Shown here in pieces: positions 9,001-16,659 of a stretch of DNA of 64,000 bases. The stretch is from NCBI GenBank assembly GCA_009841225.1, contig VXMF01000030.1:1-64000 (forward strand), given 5' to 3'. The notes under the pieces were generated by a model that saw only the letters and a program-made list of their open reading frames with translations, was not told the DNA's origin and made no database searches. A program made the position numbers and the translations under genes. Every line of letters begins with the position of its first letter. The stretch's first letter is position 1. This DNA is from Terriglobia bacterium (GTDB taxonomy: Bacteria > Acidobacteriota > Terriglobia > Bryobacterales > UBA6623).

Positions 9001-10184
9001 GGCAGGATCACCGAAAGGTCGCCGAATTGGTCTGCCTGAGGTTGCTTGATAGGTTTCCTGCCGAGAGCGGGACAGTATTTCTCGAAGCCCTCGGCTGGCT
9101 GCTCGCCGCAGCGGTCAAGAGTTGTGAAAGAAACCAACTCGAGGAGACGATCCGATACCGGCTTCGGAGCGAGGGACTTCCCGAGGCGCAACGAATCTAC
9201 TGGGCCGCGGCCGGATTCTTTCTCGAGCCTGGTCGATATCGTCGCGAACTGCAGGCATTCGAGAATGAGCCTGACCTCCTCGGTGCGCTGCTGGACTTCG
9301 AGTGCAGGCTGGATGTACCGCACACGGTTGCGCGGCGGTTCGAGGCCAGCGAGCTTAGCCTGCTGATTGACCTGACAGGCGTCGCCATGGCTGGCGTCGA
9401 GTCGACCGCGACGCAGCGGGCAGTCATGTCCGGTCTCATTCGAGGTCTATCGCTCTTCGGAACTCAAGAGTCTGCCGAAATCCTCCAAGAACTTGAGGAT
9501 GACTCGGCATTTGCCCAATGGGCACTGGACATTTCGGTTGCCATCGAAGATCACTCGGCAAGACGCCGCATGAGGGAGTTCCGGCTCTGTGGCATCGATC
9601 AGGTTACCAACACCCTACAAAACGGTCGGCCTGCTAATGCTGGCGACCTGGCAGCTTTGGTCGTCGACGAGGTTGGGTTGTTTTCCAGACTGGTCCGGGA
9701 CGGCAGCACCTCAACTTGGAAGCAGTTCTGGAACGTGGATCGACACAATCGCGCCGAGGATCCGAGGCCCGAACACTCGTGCCGCGACATCATCCTATCG
9801 GCCCTGCAACCCAGACTCGGCCGACTAGGGATCGACGCTCAGCCGGAGGGCGCGTACGCCGACGACAAACGATCCGACATCCGGCTCTCCTTTGGCGGTT
9901 TCAACGTCCCGGTGGAGATCAAGCGCAGCTGTCACCCGGATCTATGGACGGCGATGAGAAGCCAGCTGTTGCCAAAGTACACGCGCGATCCGGGTGCGGA
10001 TGGCATCGGGATTTACCTCGTATTTTGGTTCGGTCAGGACTGCCGCTGCAAGCCAACCCCACTCAAAGGGTGGGTCCCGGCGAATGCGGGTGAGCTAGAG
10101 ACAAAGCTCAGGGATCAGCTTTCCGATACCGAGAGATCCCGGATATCGGTCTGCGTCATCGACGTGAGCGAGTCGGGTTCCTAG
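6096..10184 (+). CDS. NACHT/STAND-type NTPase with C-terminal PD-(D/E)XK nuclease domain
   Basis: A 1362-aa protein. Walker A GEPGSGKTT is at residues 55-63 and Walker B LYLDGLDE at 95-102; the DGLDE form is typical of NACHT NTPases. A long alpha-helical middle (about 330-1200) would fit HEAT/TPR-like sensor repeats, as in STAND proteins. The last 120 residues read RSDIRLSFGGFNVPVEIK, matching a PD-(D/E)XK fold with Asp1261, Glu1274 and Lys1276 as candidate catalytic residues. By analogy with bacterial NACHT and Avs defence proteins it may sense a phage protein, oligomerise and cleave DNA. GTG at 6096 is used; ATG at 6138 is a good alternative and no ribosome binding site decides. No partner gene follows. 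Confidence 0.85.
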   Translation: MTARQRERPRQNTYMNFIAHRTCSVVVGHQSGEPPKTASVPLAEFAQDHAYVLIGEPGSGKTTSLQTEQQAHGGVVVPVRDFLTFDKPEWHGTTLYLDGLDEVRAGEVDGRPPLEQVLRKLDQLDCPPFRLSCRWADWLGAYDRGRLGRVSSGSLTVLQLDPLYEEDVKRILAENHAIKDPEAFIVQARKHGIASLLTNPQNVDLLAEAVSGGNWPESRLETFEFACRMLVREPNSGHSVVNPTAGETESLLEEAGRLCAAQILAGLAGFTQLDQVTATRDYPPVPGGAIANNVSRVLRTKLFTGTSEGRLAPAHRQIAEFLAARRVSGLINNGLPLQRVLALITGFDGELVGPFRNFAAWLGMHNRPSRKELSRLNPGGLFYAGDQNTLSSVEKGGILANLHREARGNAGCLYLRRRSHLAPLVSPELKNVFHGILSAPDRGYPNQPHVLMMLQALRDGEPVPALVDTVVQIVRDPSWLPGVRCSAVDLLIAYRKRDVVHPDVLLGLLSDIETGKFDDPSDGLLGLLLKDLYPGNIPVARILKHLRSPKLGTVSEQFAVFWATHVPAESTDAQRGELLDAIAADFESLSSIMTGTSTVHSIMGQLPAELLKFRLRGSMDDIPIERLWGWLLVASRPGLRVLDRIVGAVGLELERNEANLKELITFGVEQCASAEDAVSCMRSVKRALFGARPPNFGQWCADRALSASTELAAAIYIDLFVDHAVWDLLASDLTPEHFRQRLTPNPLLVARFDERIRVLGFSPGDQAYAFLGDLFSDTEAQTAIQAEIEAESARLQQGYGSPCLLERAAQAYFGNAPETPGESPGDRLGRLVGSRKDLAANLRAGLLGALGRDDLPRPSDVVAGYVRDVMPPLTFPFMAALHERDWPGRPGKSEMSSGLVGLAVTILHSVPADRLTPDYHDPFSTFPPIWLSHVLQDRPFLVAAALTRAIWQKLTAGILPTSELRTLARQDHRKVAELVCLRLLDRFPAESGTVFLEALGWLLAAAVKSCERNQLEETIRYRLRSEGLPEAQRIYWAAAGFFLEPGRYRRELQAFENEPDLLGALLDFECRLDVPHTVARRFEASELSLLIDLTGVAMAGVESTATQRAVMSGLIRGLSLFGTQESAEILQELEDDSAFAQWALDISVAIEDHSARRRMREFRLCGIDQVTNTLQNGRPANAGDLAALVVDEVGLFSRLVRDGSTSTWKQFWNVDRHNRAEDPRPEHSCRDIILSALQPRLGRLGIDAQPEGAYADDKRSDIRLSFGGFNVPVEIKRSCHPDLWTAMRSQLLPKYTRDPGADGIGIYLVFWFGQDCRCKPTPLKGWVPANAGELETKLRDQLSDTERSRISVCVIDVSESGS

Positions 10185-10848
10185 AGGCATGTTGTGCCGC
10201 CAAGCTCCGGGCGGAGCATTGACATCTGCTGGACATGCCAGACCGGCTCTGTAGCATCGCCGGGAGGCTGCAGAACGGGAACGCAGCGTTGTTCCGCACC
10301 GACGTAGTACGCGCCTCCCTTCCCTTGGACCTTGTGAGCGTCCGGCGTCGCAGTCGCATCCGATTGCGATCCCGCTCGCGCAGGAAATCACCATCAGTGG
10401 CAGTAATGCTGGTTCTGGCACGTCCGAGAGGCCGACCCGCGTGGCTCCTGATGAGACCGATGCAGACACTGCGTGCCTCACTCGTGCAAATTGGGCCGAT
10501 ATCGCTACGATGCTGCACTGAGAATCGGGGTGTCCTCGCGCCGCGATGTGGCGAAGTGAATGAAGGTTGCTTGATGACTCGATCTAGAGCCAGCAACCCT
10601 CCCGGGACGCTGCGTGTGACTTCGCAGGCGCGGCCACGGCGATGCTCCGCTCGCCGGCAGCGGTCCGGTGATCTCATATCGATCCCAGCGGGAACGCGGG
10701 GCTTCGCCACCCAAATCCCGACGAAGACCTGATAGGTGCTCGCTCTTGCCGGAGACGGATGCATCGGACCTGTGTGCATAGGGCTCGCATGTGGAAGACG
10801 TTGGCAGTCTCTCCCGTGCCCGCTACCGTGAGCGCTGTCGGCTCGCCC
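10185..10848. other. Intergenic, nothing recognised
   Basis: About 660 bases separate the NACHT gene from the convergent dnaE2. Open frames of up to 207 codons exist on both strands, but they are rich in Arg, Ser and Pro, lack domains or ribosome binding sites, and overlap one another. I see no gene or repeat here; it may be decayed sequence. Confidence 0.5.
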
Positions 10849-13800
10849 TCAGTGGAAGTCGTGCGACTCGATGCCTAGCTCGGGTGGGCTGAGGGCTTTC
10901 AGGACCTCGGTCTTCACTGCGGCCGTCCCGTCGGTATTCTGCAGGATCCCTTCGGCCAGCACGAAGGTTTCGTGCGTTACCACGAGCCGATGGGCTTGAA
11001 ATACCTGCGGCGACAGGATCAGGTTTGACACTCCCGTCTCGTCCTCGAGAGTGATGAAGCAAAAGCCCTTCGCTGTCCCGGGACGCTGGCGCGTGATCAC
11101 CGCCCCGGCGACGCGCACGCGCTGACCATCAGCAGCGGCTTCGATTTCGCGGGAGCACAACACGTCCATCCCCTTCATCTGCCCGCGCAGGTAGTGCATC
11201 GGATGCTTGCCCACCGTCAGCCCCGTTCCCCGGTAATCCGCCTCGAGGCGCTCGAACGGCAGCATCGGCGCCAGAGGGCCTGGCTCAGGCTGCGCGTCGT
11301 CCTGCCCTTCGAACAGCGGCCCTTTCGGACGCCACGCGCCCTCGACCTGCCACAGGGCCTCGCGCCGGTGGATCCCTTCTCCCAGGGAGTTGAGCGCCCC
11401 GATCTCCGCCAGCAGGTCGAGTTCGTTCTTCTGCAGCCGCACGCGCCGGGCAAACTCGCCGATCGATCGGAACTCGCCTCCGAGGGCACGCTCCTCGACA
11501 ATCCTCCGGACCGCTTCAGCCCGCAGATCACCGACATACATCAGCCCGAGGCGGACGCACGAAGCGGGCCGATGCACGGCTTCTGCAGACTGGCCGGCCA
11601 TGTCGCTGACCGTGCAGCGCCGGTCCGATTCGTTCACGTCCACCGGCAGTACGCGCACGCCGTGCCGCTGCGCGTCTTTGACCAGCACGGCCGGCGAGTA
11701 GAACCCCATCGGCTGGCAGTTCAGCAGCGACGCCAGGAACTCGGCCGGGTAGTGCGCCTTCAGGTACGAGCTGGCATAGGCCAGCAGGGCGAAGCTTGCC
11801 GAGTGCGACTCGGGAAAGCCGTACAGCGCGAACGACTTGATGGCGCGCACGATCTCCTCGGCCGCATCGCCCCCGATCCCGTTCTTCGACAGCCCCTGGC
11901 GCAGCCGCGCCTCGATTTCGCTCATGCGCTCGACCGAGCGCTTGAAGCCCATGGCTCGCCGCAGCTGCTCGGCCTGCCCGCCCGTGAAGCTCGCTGCCGT
12001 CATGGCCATGCGCAGGAGCTGCTCCTGAAACAGGGGCACGCCCAGCGTGCGCTTGAGAATCGGCTCCAGCGACGGATGCGCGTATCGGACGGGCTCGCGG
12101 CCGAGTCGGCGGTTGATGTAGGGATGCACCATGTTGCCGGTGATCGGGCCGGGACGGATGATCGCCACCTCGACGACTAGGTCATAGAAGCAGGCCGGCT
12201 TGATCCGTGGCAGAGTCGCCATCTGCGCCCGGCTCTCGATCTGGAAGACACCGACCGTATCGGCCTGCTGGATCATCTCGTACGTCTTGGGATCGTCAGG
12301 GGGAATCGTGGCAAGGTCGAACGAGCCGCCGCGCGAGCGGATGATCGCGGTCGATTCCTCGATCGCCGCCATCATGCCCAGGCCCAGAAGATCGACCTTG
12401 ATGATCCCTAGGTCGGCGCAGTCCTCCTTGTCCCACTACACGACGACGCGGCCCGGCATGCGCGCGTTCTCGAGCGGCACGACCGAGTCGAGATCGCCCT
12501 GGCAGATGACCATGCCGCCGGAGTGCTGGCCGAGATGGCGCGGCAGCCCTTGGATGTCCATGCAGAGCCGCAGCCAGTGGCCAACCCGCGGATCGCGGCG
12601 ATCCAGACCGGCCTCATTCGCTTGGTAGAGCAAGTCGTCATGGCTGTCGACGTACTCGAACCCGTTGATGCCCTTCGCGAACCGCCCGATCATCTCCTCG
12701 GGAAAGCCGAGTACCTTGCCCATCTCGCGCACTGCGCTCTTGCCGCGATAGGTGATGACATTGGCGGTCATTCCCGCCCCGCGCTCCCCGTAGCGCTCGT
12801 AGACGTGCTGGATCACCCGCTCGCGCTGGTCGCCTGAGGGGAGGTCGATGTCGATATCGGGCCATTCGCCGCGCTCTTCCGAAAGGAACCGTTCGAACAG
12901 CAGGTCCATGCCGACCGGATCGACCGCGGTGATCCCGAGCGAGTAGCAGACCGCCGAGTTGGCGGCCGAGCCGCGTCCCTGACACAGGATGCCGTTCCGG
13001 CGGGCGAACTCGACCATGTCCCAAACGATCAGGAAGTACCCCTCCAACTGGAGCTTGGCGATCACGGCTAGCTCGCGGTCGATCTGGCGGAACGCCCTGC
13101 CGCGGTGCAGGCGGTCGCCATAGCGATCGGCCGCTCCACGCAGAGTAATCTTGCGCAGGTACGAGGCGGCGCTCTCTCCCGGCGGCAGCGGATAGCGTGG
13201 GAACTCGTAGCCCAAGTCCTCCAGCGTGAAACCGAGGCGCTGCCCCAATTCGGCAGCGTTCGCGACCGCTTCCGGCAGGTCCGAGAATAGACGCTCCATT
13301 TCGCTAGGCGCCTTGAGATGGCGCTCGGCGTTCGGGTCAAGCAGCCGTCCGGCGTCATCGAGCTTGCGCTTGAACCGCAGGCAAGTCAGAGCGTCGTACA
13401 GGGGCTTGCGGCGCTCCGCGTCGTAGCGGACGCCGTTCGTGGCGAGCAAGGGCAAACCGTGCGCGCGGGCAAAGTCGATGCGGTCGCGATTGGCTCGCTC
13501 CTGCTCGCGCAGCAGGTGGCGCTGCAGTTCCACGTAGACGTTCCGCGGGCCGAAGATGCCGCGGATCGGATCCTCGTCGCGGAGGTCGCCGAGCAACGCG
13601 ACAAGTCCGCCGGAATGCTCCTCGATGTCCTTCCAGCGGGCCCGGCCCTCGCCCTTCGGGGAGCGCAGGTTCATACGGGTGAGTAGGCGGCAGAGGTTGC
13701 GATAGCCCACACGGCTCTCGACCAAGACGGTCAGCCTGGCGGCCAGCGCCGCGTTGGGGGTTCCCTTTCTGATAGCCGGCTGGTCGAGCGAGACCTCGCA

Positions 13801-13989
13801 GCCCACCAGCGCGCGCACTCCCGCAGGTCGTGCCGCCTGGAAGAACCGCGGCGCGCCGGAAACCGAATCCCGGTCGCACAGGGCCAGTGCCTCGTAGCCG
13901 AGGTTCGCGGCGGCACCGAGCAGGTCCTCCGGGTCTGACGCCCCCTCGAGGAAACTGAAGCCCGATGCGCTGTGGAGTTCGACGTACAT
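10849..13989 (-). pseudogene. dnaE2: Error-prone DNA polymerase DnaE2/ImuC, interrupted by one in-frame TAG
   Basis: The reading frame encodes a full DnaE2 of about 1046 codons in two halves. The first 517 codons hold the PHP domain (VELHSASGFSFLEGASDP) and PDIDID, with two catalytic aspartates (residues 377-382). Codon 518 is TAG (12436-12438). The same frame continues WDKEDCADLGIIKVDLLGLG, which holds the third catalytic Asp. It then runs through the fingers, OB fold and the typical DnaE2 ending DFH. At the stop, homologues have Gln in RVVVQWDKED, so a single C-to-T change (CAG to TAG) explains it. No frameshift is seen. Start ATG 13989 is chosen because VELH.. is the family N-terminus. No imuA or imuB lies beside it. 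Confidence 0.93.
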
Positions 13990-14012
13990 CCAAGTTGCCT
14001 CGCCGCTCGCGG

Positions 14013-14231
14013 CTATTCGTGCTCTCCGCAGAGGAACCAGTTCTGGGTCGTTGTTTCGCACCAAGCCCATGACAGGTCGCCGCCGAGACGGGTATCCCGC
14101 CATACGATCCCGCTCGGCGCGGGGGTATGGCGGAACTGGCCCTGCATCGGCAGCGTCCATCCGAAGCTGCGCTCGCGAACCAAGGCATCAAGGGCGCGGA
14201 GATTCTTCGGGCGAATGGCCAGATAAGCCAT
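14013..14231 (-). CDS. Small hypothetical protein upstream of dnaE2
   Basis: A 72-aa reading frame starting MAYLAIRPKNLRALDALVRE and ending WFLCGEHE. It is rich in Trp (six), and the segment SGIVWRDTRLGGDLSWAW looks like structured protein. It stops 23 nt before the dnaE2 start and runs the same way, so the two may be cotranscribed. A TAAAAT box lies 8 nt before the ATG, like other leaderless-type starts in this window. I do not recognise the family. It could be a shortened relative of the ImuB C-terminus, which usually precedes DnaE2, but similarity is too weak to claim. Confidence 0.45.
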   Translation of the reverse strand: MAYLAIRPKNLRALDALVRERSFGWTLPMQGQFRHTPAPSGIVWRDTRLGGDLSWAWCETTTQNWFLCGEHE

Positions 14232-14688
14232 GTATTCGTATTTTATTCGCCATCATACGATGCGTCAGCCCGAACCCGCAAGCAAGGCCCACGAAGCCGT
14301 GCTCTGTCCCGAGCAATCTGCATCCGGCGATACAAGCGCAGCACGCGCAAGATGATGATTTCAGGGCATATAGTGGCTACCGGCAGTAGTCTGCCTACTA
14401 TAGGCCTGAGAACGCTGATGGGACGTGGCGAAGGTGATTGCGTCTCGAATCGCCAGCGCAGAATGGCGCATACGCAGAAGCCGGACTCTCCCGGACAATT
14501 CCTTGGCCCCGAGGTTTGCGGCCTAGCTGGCGGCTCGGATGATGGCGACGGCGTGAGCGAGTTGAACTTTCGTGCCATAGCTTCGCCGTCGGCGAGGGCT
14601 CAGCCCAGCGTCCTTGGGCCTCATTCCACGCTCCGACAGTGGCGGCGGCATCGGGGCATTCGTCCCGGCTGCCATACACTCATTAGGG
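14232..14688. other. Intergenic with direct repeat CGAATA-N5-CGAATA
   Basis: On the minus strand CGAATA occurs twice, 11 bp apart (14244-14249 and 14233-14238), just before the 72-aa gene's ATG. One helical turn between half-sites is typical of a bound dimer, so this may be an operator, conceivably a damage-response one. The rest of the stretch shows no supportable gene. Confidence 0.4.
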
Positions 14689-15183
14689 CTAGGCGGACGG
14701 ATCCTTGAGCCTTTCCACCTCATCGTCTAGGCGTTCTTTGTGGGCATCCACAATGATTGATGGGAGTCCGAATGACAGGACTAGGGCACCCGCACCGATG
14801 CTCAGGGTAAGTCGCTCGCACGACTTGCAAAACTGCGCAATTTCTTCCGAATCAATGCGCCCCAAGAATGCAACTAGAAATGCCAATGTCAGAACGGCGA
14901 AATAGATGTGAAAAATGAATTTGTATCGGTTCAGACGACGGATAATCATTCGCCGATGAATATTAGCTGTTCTCCAGTTGTCCATATAGAGGAACTTGGC
15001 GTCTCCAGTCAGGGTGATGATTGCAATAATCATTCCGGACAGGATCGAGAAGATGGTGACTAGAATCCGGAGTGATTCAGGATTGCTGTCGGTCACAGGT
15101 TTTCCATAGATCATGGTTACCGTGAACGCGGCAAGGCTCGTCAGGATCAGTGCGGCACGAGGCCATGCGGTCTTGGTGTTCAT
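14689..15183 (-). CDS. Four-helix membrane protein, second gene of a two-gene module
   Basis: A 164-aa protein with four predicted membrane segments (about residues 9-28, 40-60, 88-108 and 124-146). A cytosolic stretch between the second and third has DAKFLYMDNWRTANIHRRMI, and the tail is charged (HKERLDDEVERLKD). It overlaps the upstream gene by ATGA (15180-15183), so the two are translationally coupled. I do not recognise the family. Small multi-pass proteins of this shape coupled to a soluble partner occur as effectors in abortive-infection systems (RexB and SLATT-like proteins), but no sequence match is claimed. GC content is lower than in the flanking genes, suggesting transfer. Confidence 0.75.
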   Translation of the reverse strand: MNTKTAWPRAALILTSLAAFTVTMIYGKPVTDSNPESLRILVTIFSILSGMIIAIITLTGDAKFLYMDNWRTANIHRRMIIRRLNRYKFIFHIYFAVLTLAFLVAFLGRIDSEEIAQFCKSCERLTLSIGAGALVLSFGLPSIIVDAHKERLDDEVERLKDPSA

Positions 15184-16091
15184 CGTTCCAGTGCTCCTGT
15201 TTGTTGGAGTTCATCGAAATAGGAACGCATTGCGCTCAATGCCTTACTCGGATCGACTGTCTTGGACACTGCAGGAATGCGGACTGCCTTCTTGAGTGCT
15301 AGCTCGCTTGACGTTACTCGGCCGTTCCGTGTTTCGATGACAACTCCATCCGAGTCTGACTCCAACAGTTCGCTGCAGAAAGGCACAAGATCCTCCCCGT
15401 CTAACCCGGCCCGTCTAGAATTGACTCGGATACTGACTTCTGTCGTGATGTTGGCAGCGTTCAGAATACTAGCATGGGAGGTTAGGTCTTGGCCAAGCAA
15501 TCGATTCAAGAACGGGTCACTGAATGACCCCCTACTCTCAGAGGTGGTTTCTCTGTAGGTCTTTACAGGAAACCGGATGCGTTTGATCTTGCTTCCATTT
15601 AGGGCTTCAAGCGCATTGACATTGGCAACTGCATACTCTGAGAACTGTGCAAGTGCAGGATCGGTGTTGCCGAGCAGTAATCTGATATATCGCCACAAGC
15701 TGCTTGGCGTCGTGTTGCTCGGCATGACCAAGCAATGGTTGTCTTCTACGAGAACAGTTCCGTCCCAGTCCACGAAATCCCAGCCTTGCTCCGGATGTGC
15801 TTCGTTGAGACCGAAGGCTAGGCTGGAGGAATGTGAGACTGTCGGAACTGTCTCGTCGGTCGTCCAAGCTGCGACATGTATTCCAAGTCGTCCTCCGTCA
15901 GTGAGAATTCTCAGGATCCGAGCACTTTCACTGCCGAGAAAGACCTCCGTCGAAACTTGGTTCTGCAGCAGGAGATTCATTAACACCCCTTGCAGCGTGT
16001 CAGTTCGCCTCATGCTCAGTAGGGAGGGTTGCGATTGCTGCCGGGGGGGCCACTCAATCCGGAAGTAATGGATTGTTCTCTCACGTCTCAC
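15180..16091 (-). CDS. Hypothetical protein, first gene of a two-gene membrane module
   Basis: A 303-aa soluble protein, not recognised. The N-terminus reads HYFRIEWPPR and the middle has LGIHVAAWTTDETVP, WDGTVLVEDNHCLVMPSN and LNGSKIKRIRFPVKTY; the C-terminus is helical (VDPSKALSAMRSYFDEL). No catalytic motif is clear. GTG at 16091 is used, with a TACACT box 9 nt upstream; ATG at 16013 or 15980 are alternatives, but the HYFRIEWP segment looks genuinely coding. It overlaps the four-helix membrane gene by 4 nt. The pair sits among defence genes, so a sensor-plus-membrane-effector role is a reasonable guess and no more. Confidence 0.75.
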   Translation of the reverse strand: MRRERTIHYFRIEWPPRQQSQPSLLSMRRTDTLQGVLMNLLLQNQVSTEVFLGSESARILRILTDGGRLGIHVAAWTTDETVPTVSHSSSLAFGLNEAHPEQGWDFVDWDGTVLVEDNHCLVMPSNTTPSSLWRYIRLLLGNTDPALAQFSEYAVANVNALEALNGSKIKRIRFPVKTYRETTSESRGSFSDPFLNRLLGQDLTSHASILNAANITTEVSIRVNSRRAGLDGEDLVPFCSELLESDSDGVVIETRNGRVTSSELALKKAVRIPAVSKTVDPSKALSAMRSYFDELQQTGALER

Positions 16092-16178
16092 TAGTTCCCA
16101 AGTGTACCAACCGTTGACGCCCGTAGAGTACTAGTAGTAGCCTGTAGGAAATACGATATATCACTGAGGCGAAAGAAG

Positions 16179-16355
16179 TTGCGGGGAAAGAAAACGGTCC
16201 TGCTCCCGCGTGAGTTCGAGGTACCGTCAGCCGACTACAAGCCCACAAACGCCGAGCTGAAAGAGGAATTCGACATGCCTGGGGCCGACATGGAGGCCAT
16301 CTGTCGGGGGCTCTTCCGGCCCGCCACGATCGTGTGGCGTAGACCCAAGAGGTAG
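16179..16355 (+). CDS. Small conserved-looking protein, 58 codons, TTG start
   Basis: From TTG 16179 the frame gives LLPREFEVPSADYKPTNAEL followed by KEEFDMPGADMEAICRGLF and RPATIVWRRPKR. The pattern 'P.DY.P..AEL.EE.DMPG......R..FRP' looks like a known type of small bacterial protein often found near toxin-antitoxin genes; this is from memory and untested. GAGG precedes the TTG by 9 nt. No ATG exists in frame upstream, so it may be the remaining end of a longer gene. It diverges from the two-gene membrane module. Confidence 0.5.
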   Translation: MRGKKTVLLPREFEVPSADYKPTNAELKEEFDMPGADMEAICRGLFRPATIVWRRPKR

Positions 16356-16659
16356 GGTTCTCGGCAAAAGCGGGGACTCTCTGTAGAATCTCGGCCGACC
16401 AGTGTGGGGCCACAAACGGGGCCGCTACACACCGACGGGTGATTCCAACGTCGCCATGGAAGCGAAACGAAGGGCGAGACGATGACTCTCATTTCCCAAT
16501 CAAGTGGGAATCCACCTGAAAGAGGCCAATCGGGAGGTCATCCTCAGAATGCCAACTTCGCTCCGGGGTGGTCACGCCCTGTTGGCTTTCTACAATCCTT
16601 CGCACTAGGCGTTCACGATCCTGCCGATCGATCGTTCACTCTTGCCGGAGTCTGCAGTC
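16356..16659. other. Intergenic, no firm gene
   Basis: The minus strand has a short open frame just past the restriction gene (VRRIVESQQGVTTPERSWHS then EDDLPIGLFQVDSHL) that looks coding but lacks a good start. It may be a relic. Nothing else is seen. Confidence 0.35.

Noticed and set aside
10156..10779. Minus-strand frame of 207 codons after the NACHT gene
   Set aside because: Low-complexity Arg/Ser-rich translation, no ribosome binding site, no domain, and overlapped by an equally long plus-strand frame.
12436..12438. TAG recoded as an amino acid (alternative genetic code) in dnaE2
   Set aside because: Many intact genes here end in TAG (for example the GT-C, MazE and AspBHI-like genes), so TAG is a normal stop.
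13355..14191. Minus-strand frame of 278 codons across the dnaE2 N-terminus
   Set aside because: It overlaps the PHP-domain coding sequence in another frame and is Arg/Pro-rich; it is a shadow.
14127..14708. Plus-strand frame of 193 codons upstream of dnaE2
   Set aside because: Composition is not protein-like and it runs antisense to the better-supported 72-aa frame.
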